DNA from: Cliona cf. orientalis
Taxonomy: Eukaryota; Porifera; Demospongiae; Clionaida; Clionaidae
DNA: 64,000 nucleotides
Direction of reading: 5' to 3'
Assembly (NCBI GenBank): GCA_963930775.1
Contig: OZ005693.1
Location: forward strand, 1,116,001 to 1,180,000
Shown one piece after another: positions 22,001 to 33,408 of the stretch. The notes under the pieces are model-generated. The model was not told the DNA's origin. It made no database searches and was given only the letters and a program-made list of their open reading frames with translations. Position 1 is the first letter of the stretch, and each line of letters begins with the position of its first letter. The translations under genes were made by a program, and so were the position numbers.

Positions 22001-25000
22001 GGTCTGTTTCGAGGCATTTTCGGCGTGTTTCGAGGAGAGTTACGTATCATGTCCTCGTAAGAGACCATGTTGTCAGCTTTGGTAGCGGAGGAGGAGGAGG
22101 AGGAGGAGGAGGGAGGGTGTGGCTTTGTTGACGGAAGGGAGCCGGATCCTCGACGGTCTTGGGAGGACTTTCCAGGAGTAGGAGGGGTGACCCTGTTCGT
22201 TATGTGTGGAGGAAGGGGAGGAGTCCCAGAACCAGCTGCTGGAGAGAGAGAAGGGGAGGAGAGAGACAATATAACTTAGAGACACTAATAATTGAAGGGT
22301 CGAGAACCAGAGTGGCCTAACCCCAAATTGAATGTGGGAAATTGTCTAAAAAGCTCAAAAATGGACTAAAAACCAAACACCATACTCTACCAAATCACTT
22401 AAATTTTCAAAAATGTGAATTTTCTGTTGCTCATGAAACGTATTTTAAACATGTTTTCAAGATTAGGGGGGCTAAGTCAACATTTGTGGGTTAGGCCACT
22501 CTGGTTCTCAGCCCTTCAATTTTTGTTAGTTCTAAAATTTATGTAGCTCATACTTACCATTGCTCTGTGGGTCTACTTTCTCTCTGCTTGTACCTCCTCC
22601 ATCAGCACTTAACAGCCCTTCCAGCCTTGAAGATAGCTGCTCCATCACCTTTACTCTCATTTCCAGTTGGAGCGGACAGGTTGGCAAGAACACCAGCCTT
22701 GTGCACGCCAGAAGCAGCTGCATCAGCGCTTTGTAGCGATGCTGTTCCGCCTTCTGCTGATTCGACTTTACGGTCCCATTAAACTGTGGGCTCACGATAT
22801 CGATCGACAACCTAGGGTCAGACTGAAGCATTGTTTCAATCGAGGGAGCCAGGTGAAAGTTCCACAGAGAACAGATCCAGTCCACTATAACTCCAGGGTC
22901 TTTCGATTCGAGCGGACACTGTAAGAAATTTTTGATTCCGCATGTCAGCTCCGGGAGGTCTAGGCTAAGCAGGAGGTGATTGTAGAGTAGCCAGATGTCG
23001 ACGGACCAGAGAAGAAGTCGAGGGAGGAAGGAGGCGTTGTAAGGAAGGTCTCCAAGGCTGCAGTGGACAAGTTTAGCCGTGAGCTGTCTCCTTAGAACGC
23101 CAACGCTTGGCTCTGCGTGGTAGTCCAGGGTAATGTGGGGGAAATGGTCGATTGAGATCAGCTCTGTACTGCCTCTGAAAATGGAGAAAATGTTCAAAAT
23201 TTTCCAATCGTTTATGATCTAATTAAAATTTTGTGTTACCTAGAATGAGTCCTCTGAGTTGTGATGAAGTAGCAGTGTGGTTGTAGGTAGTAGTGTCCGC
23301 ACGGGTAGAGCAGCGATCCCCCGTCACGACTAAACACGTCGCTGATCCACAGCGGATGCTCCGCCCCCCTGTACGTGAGGCAGGTCAACAGCTCCGCCAG
23401 AACATTGGGTACGGCAACCTTGGACAGGTCGTCCAGGATCACAATGAATGTCCTACAAAAAGTAAAAAAGGTGCAGTAAAATGCTAAAGTTCAAAATTCA
23501 CCAAAATGCCATTAACAGTACTACACGTACAGACCTTATTATCCCTACTATAATATTATACCCATGTATGCATACTTCTTTGACCTCCCATCTCTATTTC
23601 ATCCTTCAATTTGTAATATTAGTACCTTTGCTGAACAGTTGAAGTTTTTCTCTCTTCGTTCAGCTCCTCCACCTTCCCCTCCTCCTCCTCCTTCTGGCCT
23701 CCTGAGGCTGAGACCAGCAGGCCGTTGATGTGGAGCAGGCGAAAGAGATCGTCTCGCTGGAAGTTAGGGTGCAGAGAGACGTGCACCACCTGAGTCCCAT
23801 GAACTCCATGCTTGTACTGCAGGGAGAGAGAGGAGTGGGTAAGGGGTCATCATCGCCGGAGTAAATTAGGTACAGGGTCGTCGGCTAAACTTGTGAATAT
23901 GGAGACCCTTTACCTTGAAGTGATTTGCCAGTGTAAGAGCCAGGTATGTCTTTCCACTTCCTTGAGCGCCATGGATCACCAGTCCCTTGTGCTCTTCAAT
24001 CTGAGAGATACAACAACAAATACCAGTAATATGCATTACCACTGATCTAATTAGCATTAATTATGAGGGTTCTCCTCGCCCATACTCACCAGGTTGGCAT
24101 ACTCCTTCAATTTGTAGAGAGGCATCATGGAGTCAAACGCCAGCTGGTCTAGGCATCCCTCACGGAGTCCTGCAGCAAAGATAACACAGATAAACAACAT
24201 AGCAAGGATTACTATACTTATGGTAAGCCAGAAAATCAATTAAAATTGCCTACACATATAATATTATACTTGGTGGCTCATGAGTGCACAAAACATGCCA
24301 TATGGCAGAAAAATTACAGGAATTTTTGAGATGCAGATTATTTGTTTACTCTACTTTTTATGCTACATTACACTCTGTAACAGCTTTAATACTTTGAATT
24401 TGCCCCTTTTGATTTCAAGGCCTAGTCAGTGCGTACTTAATTATTGATTAAACAACAAAATGTCAAGGATTGCATAAAAATGTTATAGCTACATGTAATT
24501 GCTTTCTTAAGTTTACCTTTGAGTGAGATGGTGACCTCCATCATTCTCTCTCCTTCCTCGAGTTCATCCCTGCCCATCCTCCCACGGTGGCCACCGTGCT
24601 GCTGCTGCTGTTGTCTCTCCAGCTCGGCAAACAGGCTAAACAGGGTCTTCAGCTTGGCACCGGAGGGGATTTCCCCTGGTGTCCAGCTCATCGACCCCAC
24701 CCTATAGCTTAGGACGCTCTCCTCCGTCAGATCCATGGTGGAGGTACGGCTCCGGCATTGATTCAGAAAATCTCGGCTCCACTTTAGATAGCTTTCTTTT
24801 GCACCCGAGGGATTCACATAATTATTTCCTCCATTTTGGTGCTCGGTGAAAGCCTTTGAGAGAGAAAAAGCTGCAGTGATGCATTCATTGAGTGAAGTGC
24901 AGCCTTCCCAGAAACCGATTCCTTTGAAGCATTCTTCCTTCTGGCCAAGAGAGGATTCTTGCAAACGGTCATCTACGGTTCTCGAATTTCCAAACACTTT

Positions 25001-26868
25001 CAGAGCGTTCCAGTACTGTTTGAAGGCCTCCTGCACGAGAAGTTCTAGGTCGGAGAGCTTGTGGTGTCTCAGAATGGAGATCCGGCCGATGGCTGTCCTG
25101 TAATCGGAATCGGACACGAGATTGGAACTGGAATGGACCGGACTCGAGCCACAGCTTTCGACGTAGACCACCACTTGTCTGCTCTCTGCATAACAATTAC
25201 AACAGACAGACACACATAATATTATTACATGCACATCAAAGGGTTACCTAATTATTAGCAACAGCAGGGAGACAGGGGGAGGGGTATAAACACCGCTTTT
25301 GACGGTCTATGAAATTTGAAAATACGGTTAGCATAGCCAAAAGAATGCTTGTCAGCTTGAGTAGGGGTACATCACATCAAGTAGTTTGGTGATTGCGTTA
25401 GCTTTTGCTAAAAGTGGCACCACTATAATTATAGAGGGTAGCCTATATTATTATTATTATTGGGTATGGGACACGCTCGTAGGTATGTACATGGTAGAAA
25501 TAGGTGAAATTTGTGCCAGCATTCCCCCCACACACGGTTTCAATTCGGAGGCTAATTGAAAGCAGCTGGACAATTTAAGTGGGCCATGGATTCATAATTA
25601 AGCTAGCAACATAATACACTGTATATATGCACAACGTCATGCAAGTCTCTTAAATTCCTAATACCGTATAGCGGGAAATTTTCGAGGGAGAAAACTTTCG
25701 CGGATCGGTAGGAAAGGAGCATTTCGCAGAGAAAACTTTCGCGGAACGTTAAGACTGGTCGCATAATGGATGTGGCATGCCTAGAATTTCGTGGAGAAAA
25801 CTTTCGCGGATGGCTGAAAAATCGCGAAATTCGTGAAAGTTTTCTCCCTCAAAAATTTTCCGCTATACGGTATCATTGCTGCCATGTGTGACAGTTAAGC
25901 CAGTCTTTAACAATCGTTGGGAAATCGTCTGACTACCCAAGTTGCTCATGTCCGCCACACCTTGCTACACGAAAATAAAGCATGATCACACAGACAGTCT
26001 AAATAAGCTCCAGGGTAAGATGTGTTAGTGCCAAAACTAGTTCCGAACAAGTGAAAACTTTAATATCATTGGCCAAAATGAAGCAGGATACATTGCTTAA
26101 TAAATTATGCCAGTTGCTACACTCATCTGGCATTGTTCTGAAGTTTGTTTCAAATCCTGAGTCATTAATTAACCATTTAAAATCAACTACAATATTATGC
26201 CACTAATGTTTATCTAAGTTAAGCGATTGGAGAGAGAATTAAGCCTCGTGACTAGACAAGCAGAGAGAGAGAGACAGAGAGAGAAGTAAGTGAGCAGTAA
26301 TCCAACTCGAGACAGAGAAATGAAGCATTAGCTTTGTCTGTTAGAGTGAATGGTGACTAATTGAATTACCCCGCTAATTGGTATTTAATTGTTTATTAAT
26401 GACTGACTACTTGTTGAGATTTCGTTTAGATGATTACCCACTAATCAGCATAGCAGGCAGACACCATAAAATTTAATAATTCAATAACGGGGATGATTGC
26501 TTTGAGACAATAGATTTGAGTGAGTGCATGACTGATCGAATAGCGAGTTATGCCAAAATCTGACCACATTTGCATGCGTTATTTTGAGGCTCACAGATGT
26601 GCTCACACGCATGATCAAATCACGATGTAGTCGTTTGTCGATTATGCCAATTATGAGGTCAGCAGTTTGGGCAGGACACTTCGTTAGGATAATGTGCCTT
26701 ATTGGCACGTCTAGCGACAATGAATTAGCCAGGGAGCCAAAAGGTGGACTGTGTTTACTCATCGGAACTGATGTCTCTTGTGTGTGATAAAGGTAAAGAA
26801 ATTGGTTGATCTCTCTGTCTTTCTCTCTCTCCCACCCCTCCCTTTCTCCCTCCCCTTCCACCCTTCCC

Positions 26869-26954
<86 letters not shown>

Positions 26955-29900
26955 CCTCCTACCTCTGTTGAGCAAGATTTCTTTGCAGTCTGGGGTAGCC
27001 ACGTCCAATGGAGTTCTATTCCACCTGTCTCTCTTGACAGTGTCAATGTCTGCACGTACACACAGCACCTCAGCACACTCCTGTGCATGAGAGAAAGATT
27101 GTACAAGTGAAAGCAGGGAGAGAGAAAGAGAGAGAAAGAGAGAGAGGGAGAGAGAGAGAGAAGAAGATAAGAGAAGAGAGACACACCTTATGCCCCAGCG
27201 ATGCAGCTAGGTGTAGTGGAGTTCTTCCGTCACTGTCGCAATGATTCACCACACTCGTCATTTCCACTGTTTCCATGACGATCCTCATCTGGATAATCAG
27301 ATTACGCAGGATTGTGGGAGAATTGGCGAGCACAGCTGCGTGGAGCGACGTCTCCCCTTGCTGCAAGAATACAGAGGGAGAATACAGAGAGTATACTGAG
27401 AGATTACTAAGAGATTACTGAGCAATTAAATTCACTTAAAAAATAGTTAACAGTTATGACTGGCAAATATTTATCTCACAGATAATTATCACAAAATATT
27501 TAATTTTACCCACCATATCCCCATGACGATAATTATTATTATGTTGCATACCTTAGTGACGGTGCTCACTTTAGCTCCATACTCCAGGAGAGTCTGGACA
27601 CAGCTAAGATGGCCGCCGCGTACAGCTAGGTAGAGAGCCGTCCTTCCTTCGCTGTCCTGAAGGTGAGGATCGGCCCTCGACTTGAGTAGAAGGACAAGGG
27701 TGCTGGATAGCAAAGATAGAAGGGAATTAACCTGGGAGAGTAGCAATAAGGTAGACCCCCTTCATATTGCTCGAGCTCTAAAAGCTTAGAAGCTTAGATA
27801 AAGCCAAGTTGTATATTATACCATTGTTGTAGTATGTTGGCTGGGATTGTGGCTGAAAATTATGTTGCTATGGTAACTGCTACCAAATTATGCAAGAATA
27901 TCTGCAGAAAGATGGTCCAATCTTGCTCTCTAAAACCTTAGAAGCTTAATTAGATGGAAACGAAGGTGTGCCATTGTATTAGCTAGGGTATGACTCAATC
28001 TACAAAGCCATTGTGTGTGAGCTATGTGGAGGAGGCGTGCAGTTTCAAGGTATTTGTTCCTTCCCACCAAATACAGAGGCCATGCCACTCCAGTCTACTA
28101 TCACTATACTTATTAGCTTACATAGGGTTTGTAGTAATTTATAGCCATACTAGGACAAATAAGCAAAATGACATTGGGTTGCTAGGCTACTCTTTCACAT
28201 GACATTGATGTGCCATGTCAGCAGTGCTATATAGTACAGTTGCCATGTGTTTTATTTGAATGTGACAAAAATGGAATACTAAAGACTTGCAGCATCTTGG
28301 CTTTCCCACAGTTTTTGTGGAAAGTTCCAAGAATTGGAAAGAGAAAGGCTTGATAGTGTCGAATAAGTACTTATGCATGCAGCTGTGACTGCCAGCTAGC
28401 TAATGTGCCGGCCCATGTGATCAAGGTTTAGCTGATATACATGTATGCCTTTCTTCGATAATATATTGGTACACGTGTATTTTGGGAAGAAAGTTGAAGG
28501 GCCAAAACTGAAAATTAATCTCTCCATGTACAGTACAAAAACTTACTCGTGGTGGCCATTTTTAGCAGCTAGGTGAAGCGCTGACATCCCATCCCTCCTC
28601 CTCCAAGAAGTCTTCCGGTTTGGACTGAGCCCAGCGTCCAGAAGCACCTTCACACACTCGCTCCTTCCACACTCGCTGGCCAACTCCAGCAGGGACGTCC
28701 CCTTCCCTCCTCCTCCTCCTTCTCCTTCTTCCTCAAGCTCCGCCCTCTCTCCCTCGAGCTCCACCCCCTCGTTAGCAAGGGCGTCCACGTCCAACAAAGA
28801 TATACACTTCCTTAGCAGTCCAGAATTATCCGATTCGATAGCCTCCTTAGCTCGGGCCAGCCCTTCCTTCTGCTCTAGACTGGAGTCTGCGTGCAACAGT
28901 GAGGCAATTTGTGAAACTACCGTAAATCGCAAATATTTCAGGTGATAAATTTTCGCGGTAAATAATTTTCGGATAAACGATCCTGTACCACATTATTGTT
29001 AATATTGCGCATGTATTTTCGTTCATTTAATTTTAGCACAAACCAGGCTGTCCGAAAATATTATTTTAACAACGAAATATTCACAATTTATGGTACATGT
29101 GTATACAGTGGAGCCCCTCTATTCTGGACAGCTTAAAGTGTCCTGATTATTATTAAAGGAGGTGTCCTTGTTTCAGGGGTAGTTTTGTACACTGTTCAGA
29201 ATCTATATTATATATGTACGTAGCTGGGACCATGCATTTCAGTGGTGTCCTTATAGAGGGGTTCCATTGTATACACTGAGAACTCTTGTCATCCCTACAT
29301 GTGTTAATATGGATGGTGTGGCATGGCATGATGCTAGCTATTAAATTTGCATAATTTTCATGCTGAAGCTAAGTGAGGGCTAATGCTCAGAATGGGGACA
29401 GAATGTATGGAATTGTGTACAGGCATGCCAGGAGCTAGCCACAGAGTGTGTGAGACTTGTTCAAGAATAATTATTCTTATTAACTTGGCCCTGTGGAGCT
29501 AATGGTCACTCCATCCCTTTCAGGATGTAATTACTCAAAAGTGTAACAATTCATAGAATACCTCGTCACTGTAAGTTATTAAACGAGTCTTGCGTGGAAT
29601 TATGTATTCCTGTATGCGTAGCAATTAGTCTAGCCGATGTTGTTACTCTGTCTCTGGAGCCAGAGTAGTCTCTATAGCTACCTTCCTCTCTCTCTCTCTC
29701 TCTGTGTGCATGACACGCTAAAATTCCAAGCATGTGGTATTTTTTCATTAATGAATAGCACAGGTAGTTAGGTAGTTAGCTTAATGGAATTATTCTGGCA
29801 GCAATTAATGATAGATCAGCTTACATAGGTTACTAAATTGTTTCTATTAAGCTTCTTAGCTTCTATCTACTGCTTTGAATTTTTCACCAAATACTCGACT

Positions 29901-32769
29901 CTCGATCTGGCTTAAAAAAGTGGTATTATTATTATGCTATGTGTTCCATTTGTACTACTATAAAATCTTCAATTTTTTACCAGCTTCGGTGCTGGATAAA
30001 AAATCAACAATGTGTGCCGATGTGAACTTGAAGATTACAAAGGAAAATTTGAGCAACTATTTTACTATTTTCTTGGTGAGGGGGGGGGGGGGGGGGGGGA
30101 GGGTAACCAAGCATTTTGTGGTGTGATAATTAGTAGCAGTCAACTGGCAGTGTTTATATGACTATTGAATGTTTATTGGATGGTGTCAATTGGTGTCACT
30201 GAGACTAGTGTGGCTCCAGGGGGTCCAGGGGGGAGGTGCTAATTTTCACAAATAGTGAGGAAATGAGAAAAATAGCTCAACACAAGTTGGGTACCTGCTA
30301 AGTGGCTAATACTAAAGGTGACGCAAGCAACGATTTGAACGGTCTCTCTCTCTCCTCACCTTTCTCTCTCCTTCTCCCCCTCTCCCTCCCTCCCTCTCTC
30401 TCTCTCTCTCCCTTCCCCCTTCTCTCTCTCTCACACACACACACACTTACCTTTAGTTGCTCCTACCCCTAGCATCTGTTGAAGATCAGAGGTCAACTGG
30501 CTGAAGACCGATGATGAGAAATCTGCCTCCATTGGACTCATCATGGCCAGACCCGAGTCACTGCCCTGACTAGAGCCAGCGGGAGAGCTATGGAGGCCTT
30601 CGTCCAGGCCTGGCTCCATTCCATTCTGGATCTGGAATGAGGATTGAAAACACCAGAAATCAATTAATACCCCCGTAGTATATTTTATTACCTAAGTAAT
30701 TACTTCTCTAGGTAAAAATTAATGTAAAATGATCACTTTAATTTGTACAAATACATAAATAATTGACTCAATTGAATTATGTACTATTCTCAGACCAGGA
30801 GCCTCCCTGATCATTTCATGAGAAGAGGCTGAAGAGGGGTCTATATAGGCAAGGCTGATTTTAATTTTAACAGGCTCTGGTATAGGGCAGTTAAGTACCT
30901 ATAGCAAGCTACTTCCCAATTCTGTCCCATGAAAGTAAGTATACTGTACCAAATCATGAGAATTTCCTATGCAACCAGCCCTTGAAATGTCAAGTTAATT
31001 GATGGTGGGTTCAAACTAAGTGTATATAGGTGGGCATGAAATTCTATTTTAGAGCCAGTGGCTGCCAGGCAAAGTAGTGAACTGTTTGAAGCCATGTCAC
31101 AGTACATGCTCAGTACATGTGACATGCTGGGTGCATGTGTGCGTACATGTCAGCAAAGGTGAACTTCACATACCAACCCAGCGCCAGAGCAAAGCAAGAA
31201 ATGTTGTGATCTAATAAATAAATCGGTCGCCAGTGAATCGAAAGGGAGCCCAAATACCTCCCCAGCATCAGAGCAAATCTACTGACTAAGTACCACAAAT
31301 AGATTCTGTCAATAAAAGATACCCGGTAGAATTAATTTTATGTTCACGTATCACCCCAGCGTCAGCGCAAGAGCAAACGCAAGAGATAATTATGATGTAT
31401 ACACCACTCTGTCTCAGTAGACGCTGTAATTATTCTAGACGGATAAAAAAAAAACATACTTGTGTATGACCTAAGTACTACGTACCGAGGAAAAAAGATT
31501 TTTCTGGTGTACAGTATACACAGTGGGTTCCACCAGTTAAATCATGTACATCAAGGCGGATAAAAAGAAAACATTCGCATTCCTGCCTCAATGGCGGAGC
31601 AAATTGCAGCTACACAGTGGGCAGGATCCACCAGTAAAATGATTAAATCATGATTACACTTCCATACACAAAATTAAACGCTACTGACAAATATATCTAT
31701 ACCATTGTCAAAGAAAAGATATTATGGGATCTTCTGCTATCAACTGGTGGTGTAAAATCATAGATCATCTTACTTGCTCATAATGGCCTTTTTATGCTAA
31801 CACCTACATCACAGCCAGATGGATCTATAATATGGGTATATACTACTACGATCTATGTGGGTAAGTACTAGGAAGTGAAGTACTGCCTAGTCTTGTACTG
31901 TTTATCGTGTATGTCTACAAGCGTAGGAAAGGCTCCGATCATAGACCCTACATGTACACCAGGAAAGGAGCGTATGTGGAGTGTCACGCTATAGCTGAGG
32001 CTGCTCTGAAAGGAGCCTATGTGTGGAGTATTTGGCTGAGAGTGCCTCGAAATGCCCGCTCTCCAGACATAATGCACTGTGTACCGTCTGTGAGCCCATT
32101 AGACAATGGGTTGTAATATTATACGATTTAGGTAATTGGGTACAATGGATAATAAAATTTATATGCACATTGGAGTATGTGTATCAACAGTGCAGGGGCA
32201 TAGTGGATAGTTATTATTACTGCACGTCTAGTGTGTCCTTAAGGGATAACAGGTGGTCTTGATTGGCTAAAAGAATGGGCTGAGAGAAAGAGAAAGAGAG
32301 AGAGAGAGAGAAAGAGAGAGAGACTTACCTTCAAATTCACACCCGTTCTCAACAATTCTCCTCCATCCTCTTGCAGAGAAATCCCATCATCCTTACTATA
32401 ACAAAAACCTTGCTCCAACTGAGCAGCTGCTGCTCTCTTTCGTACAGCTGCCACAATCTTTCTCTCCCTCCCCAGCCTCTGTCCTAGCTCAAGGCATGCC
32501 AAGTGCTCAGCTTCAACTAACTGTTCAGCCTTCACCCTCTTCTCCCTCTCCAAGCAGAGGAGGTGGGTTAGAAGAGCCTCGCGTTCTTGAAGTCTGGTCA
32601 ACTCGCGTCGAAGATCACCTGATGCTCCCCCTCCTTCTTCTTGTTCCTCCATGTTTATCGAGTGTCTGCTGCTAACTTTGAGGTTTGTGGTGGTGTGCTC
32701 AGTGTCTCCAAGGTGGTTGGCAGAATTGAAGGAAGAGGATCTCAAAGTTGACTCATGGGGTTCTTCCAT
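19008..32769 (-). CDS. CTTNBP2-like: coiled coil, ankyrin repeats, P-loop/AAA-like domain, Ser-rich tail
   Basis: Fifteen exons fit in frame: 32329-32769, 30451-30631, 28547-28886, 27552-27702, 27187-27360, 26963-27080, 24517-25185, 24090-24169, 23914-24000, 23626-23816, 23240-23452, 22558-23174, 21738-22238, 21423-21516, 19008-21360. The N-terminus is a Lys/Arg/Glu-rich coiled coil (LLCLEREKRVKAEQLVEAEH). Four exons give ankyrin repeats (MSALHLAAKNGHHE, RTALYLAVRGGHLSCVQTLL, RTPLHLAASLGHK). Then come Walker A GAQGSGKTYLALTLANHF, Walker B-like FIVILDDL and a NAV/CTTNBP2-like C-terminal ATPase region (FLQCPLES, VDWICSLWNFHLAP). About 780 Ser/His-rich residues end the protein. Cortactin-binding protein 2 has this domain order and works at the actin-rich cortex and dendritic spines of vertebrates. 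The long tail has no counterpart known to me. The 3' half is duplicated at 1-3060. Confidence 0.78.
22291..22520. mobile_element. Foldback element present only in the full-length CTTNBP2-like copy
   Basis: The ends ATTGAAGGG and CCCTTCAAT, with arms GAGAACCAGAGTGGCCTAAC and its inverse, define a 230-bp element in the intron between the exons at 22238 and 22558. The duplicate copy at about 1490-1500 lacks it, so insertion followed the duplication or it was lost there. Confidence 0.8.
25664..25870. mobile_element. CCGTATAGCGGGAAA foldback element, copy 1
   Basis: CCGTATAGCGGGAAA at the left and the inverted TTTTCCGCTATACGG at the right are flanked by TA. The interior repeats GAGAAAACTTTCGCGGA several times. 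It lies in the largest intron of the CTTNBP2-like gene. A sister copy is at 48993-49199 and a decayed one at about 47795-47935. Confidence 0.82.
26876..26952. repeat. (TC)n microsatellite next to an exon
   Basis: A near-uninterrupted TC run of about 76 bases ends 11 bases from the minus-strand donor of the CTTNBP2-like exon 26963-27080. Further GA-rich sequence lies at 27118-27182. Confidence 0.9.
28920..29093. mobile_element. CCGTAAATCGCAAATATT foldback element
   Basis: CCGTAAATCGCAAATATTTC at the left and GAAATATTCACAATTTATGG at the right form inverted ends flanked by TA. Its left edge is only about 33 bases from the 3' splice site of the exon 28547-28886, so it may supply branch-point sequence. 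Confidence 0.75.
29106..29269. mobile_element. CAGTGGARCCCCTCTAT foldback element
   Basis: CAGTGGAGCCCCTCTAT and the inverted ATAGAGGGGTTCCATTG bound a 164-bp element flanked by TA. CAGTGG-type ends with TA duplication are common for Tc1/mariner/pogo-like derivatives. A single end of the same type occurs at about 61254-61280. Confidence 0.72.
31180..31700. repeat. Degenerate repeated phrases in a CTTNBP2-like intron
   Basis: CCCAGCGYCAGAGCAAA-like phrases recur near 31187, 31257 and 31352. GGATAAAAA...AACAT occurs near 31441 and 31558, and CAGTGGG(T/C)...CCACCAGT near 31522 and 31615. The pattern suggests an eroded tandem array of about 70-115 bp units; the boundaries are uncertain. Confidence 0.4.
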
Positions 32770-33408
32770 CTTTGATGATTTTTAGAAAGATTTGTATTGA
32801 TGTGGTTGTTTTTCGGACTGATAGGTAGCCACAATCATGTATGAATCTGCAGCGGGGTTCAGCCGCAGTATCGAAATGTATCGCGAATTATTGGCGAAAG
32901 GAGACATATTACAAGCGAGCAGATTTAGCATGCCAAACTTCTTACAAGGAGGGGGGCTTTAGCCTAAACTGGCTACATGCAGCACCAGCACGGCCGTCAC
33001 GACAAACATGCTTGCTTCATGCAAGGAAAAGGGATCGTATTAATTTTTGGCCTGCATGCAAATAGACAGTGAAAGAGATATAGCACTGGACTTACCTACG
33101 AATTCAGTAGTTTATCAGTCAACTGCATGTGCAGTACTGAGCTTTGCACCTTCGTATTCATTGAGCATCACTTGATCCGAGCAGAGAAGGGGGCGTGTCT
33201 AGGTCTACACTTGTACCACATTTTGTACTATGTACGGTATGCCAATTAGTCAATTATGGCTAAGTTTCCAGCTGTTAAATAAATTCATAGCATTCCATGA
33301 CTCCGGATGTAGACATACATGTACACACAAAATTAAAAATATATACATGTATACACACACATAGTAAATTTTCTGCAATCTGGTATAATAATATTATTAT
33401 AAATAATG
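32770..33408. other. Spacer between the CTTNBP2-like gene and its upstream neighbour
   Basis: This should hold the CTTNBP2-like promoter (upstream on the minus strand) and the 3' UTR of the gene at 33409-36502. I see no clear TATA box. A plus-strand open frame at 32841-33065 has no support. Confidence 0.4.

Noticed and set aside
26778-27184. Open frames in all phases of the TC/GA array
   Set aside because: Dinucleotide repeats stay open by chance; they encode only SL/RE dipeptide runs.
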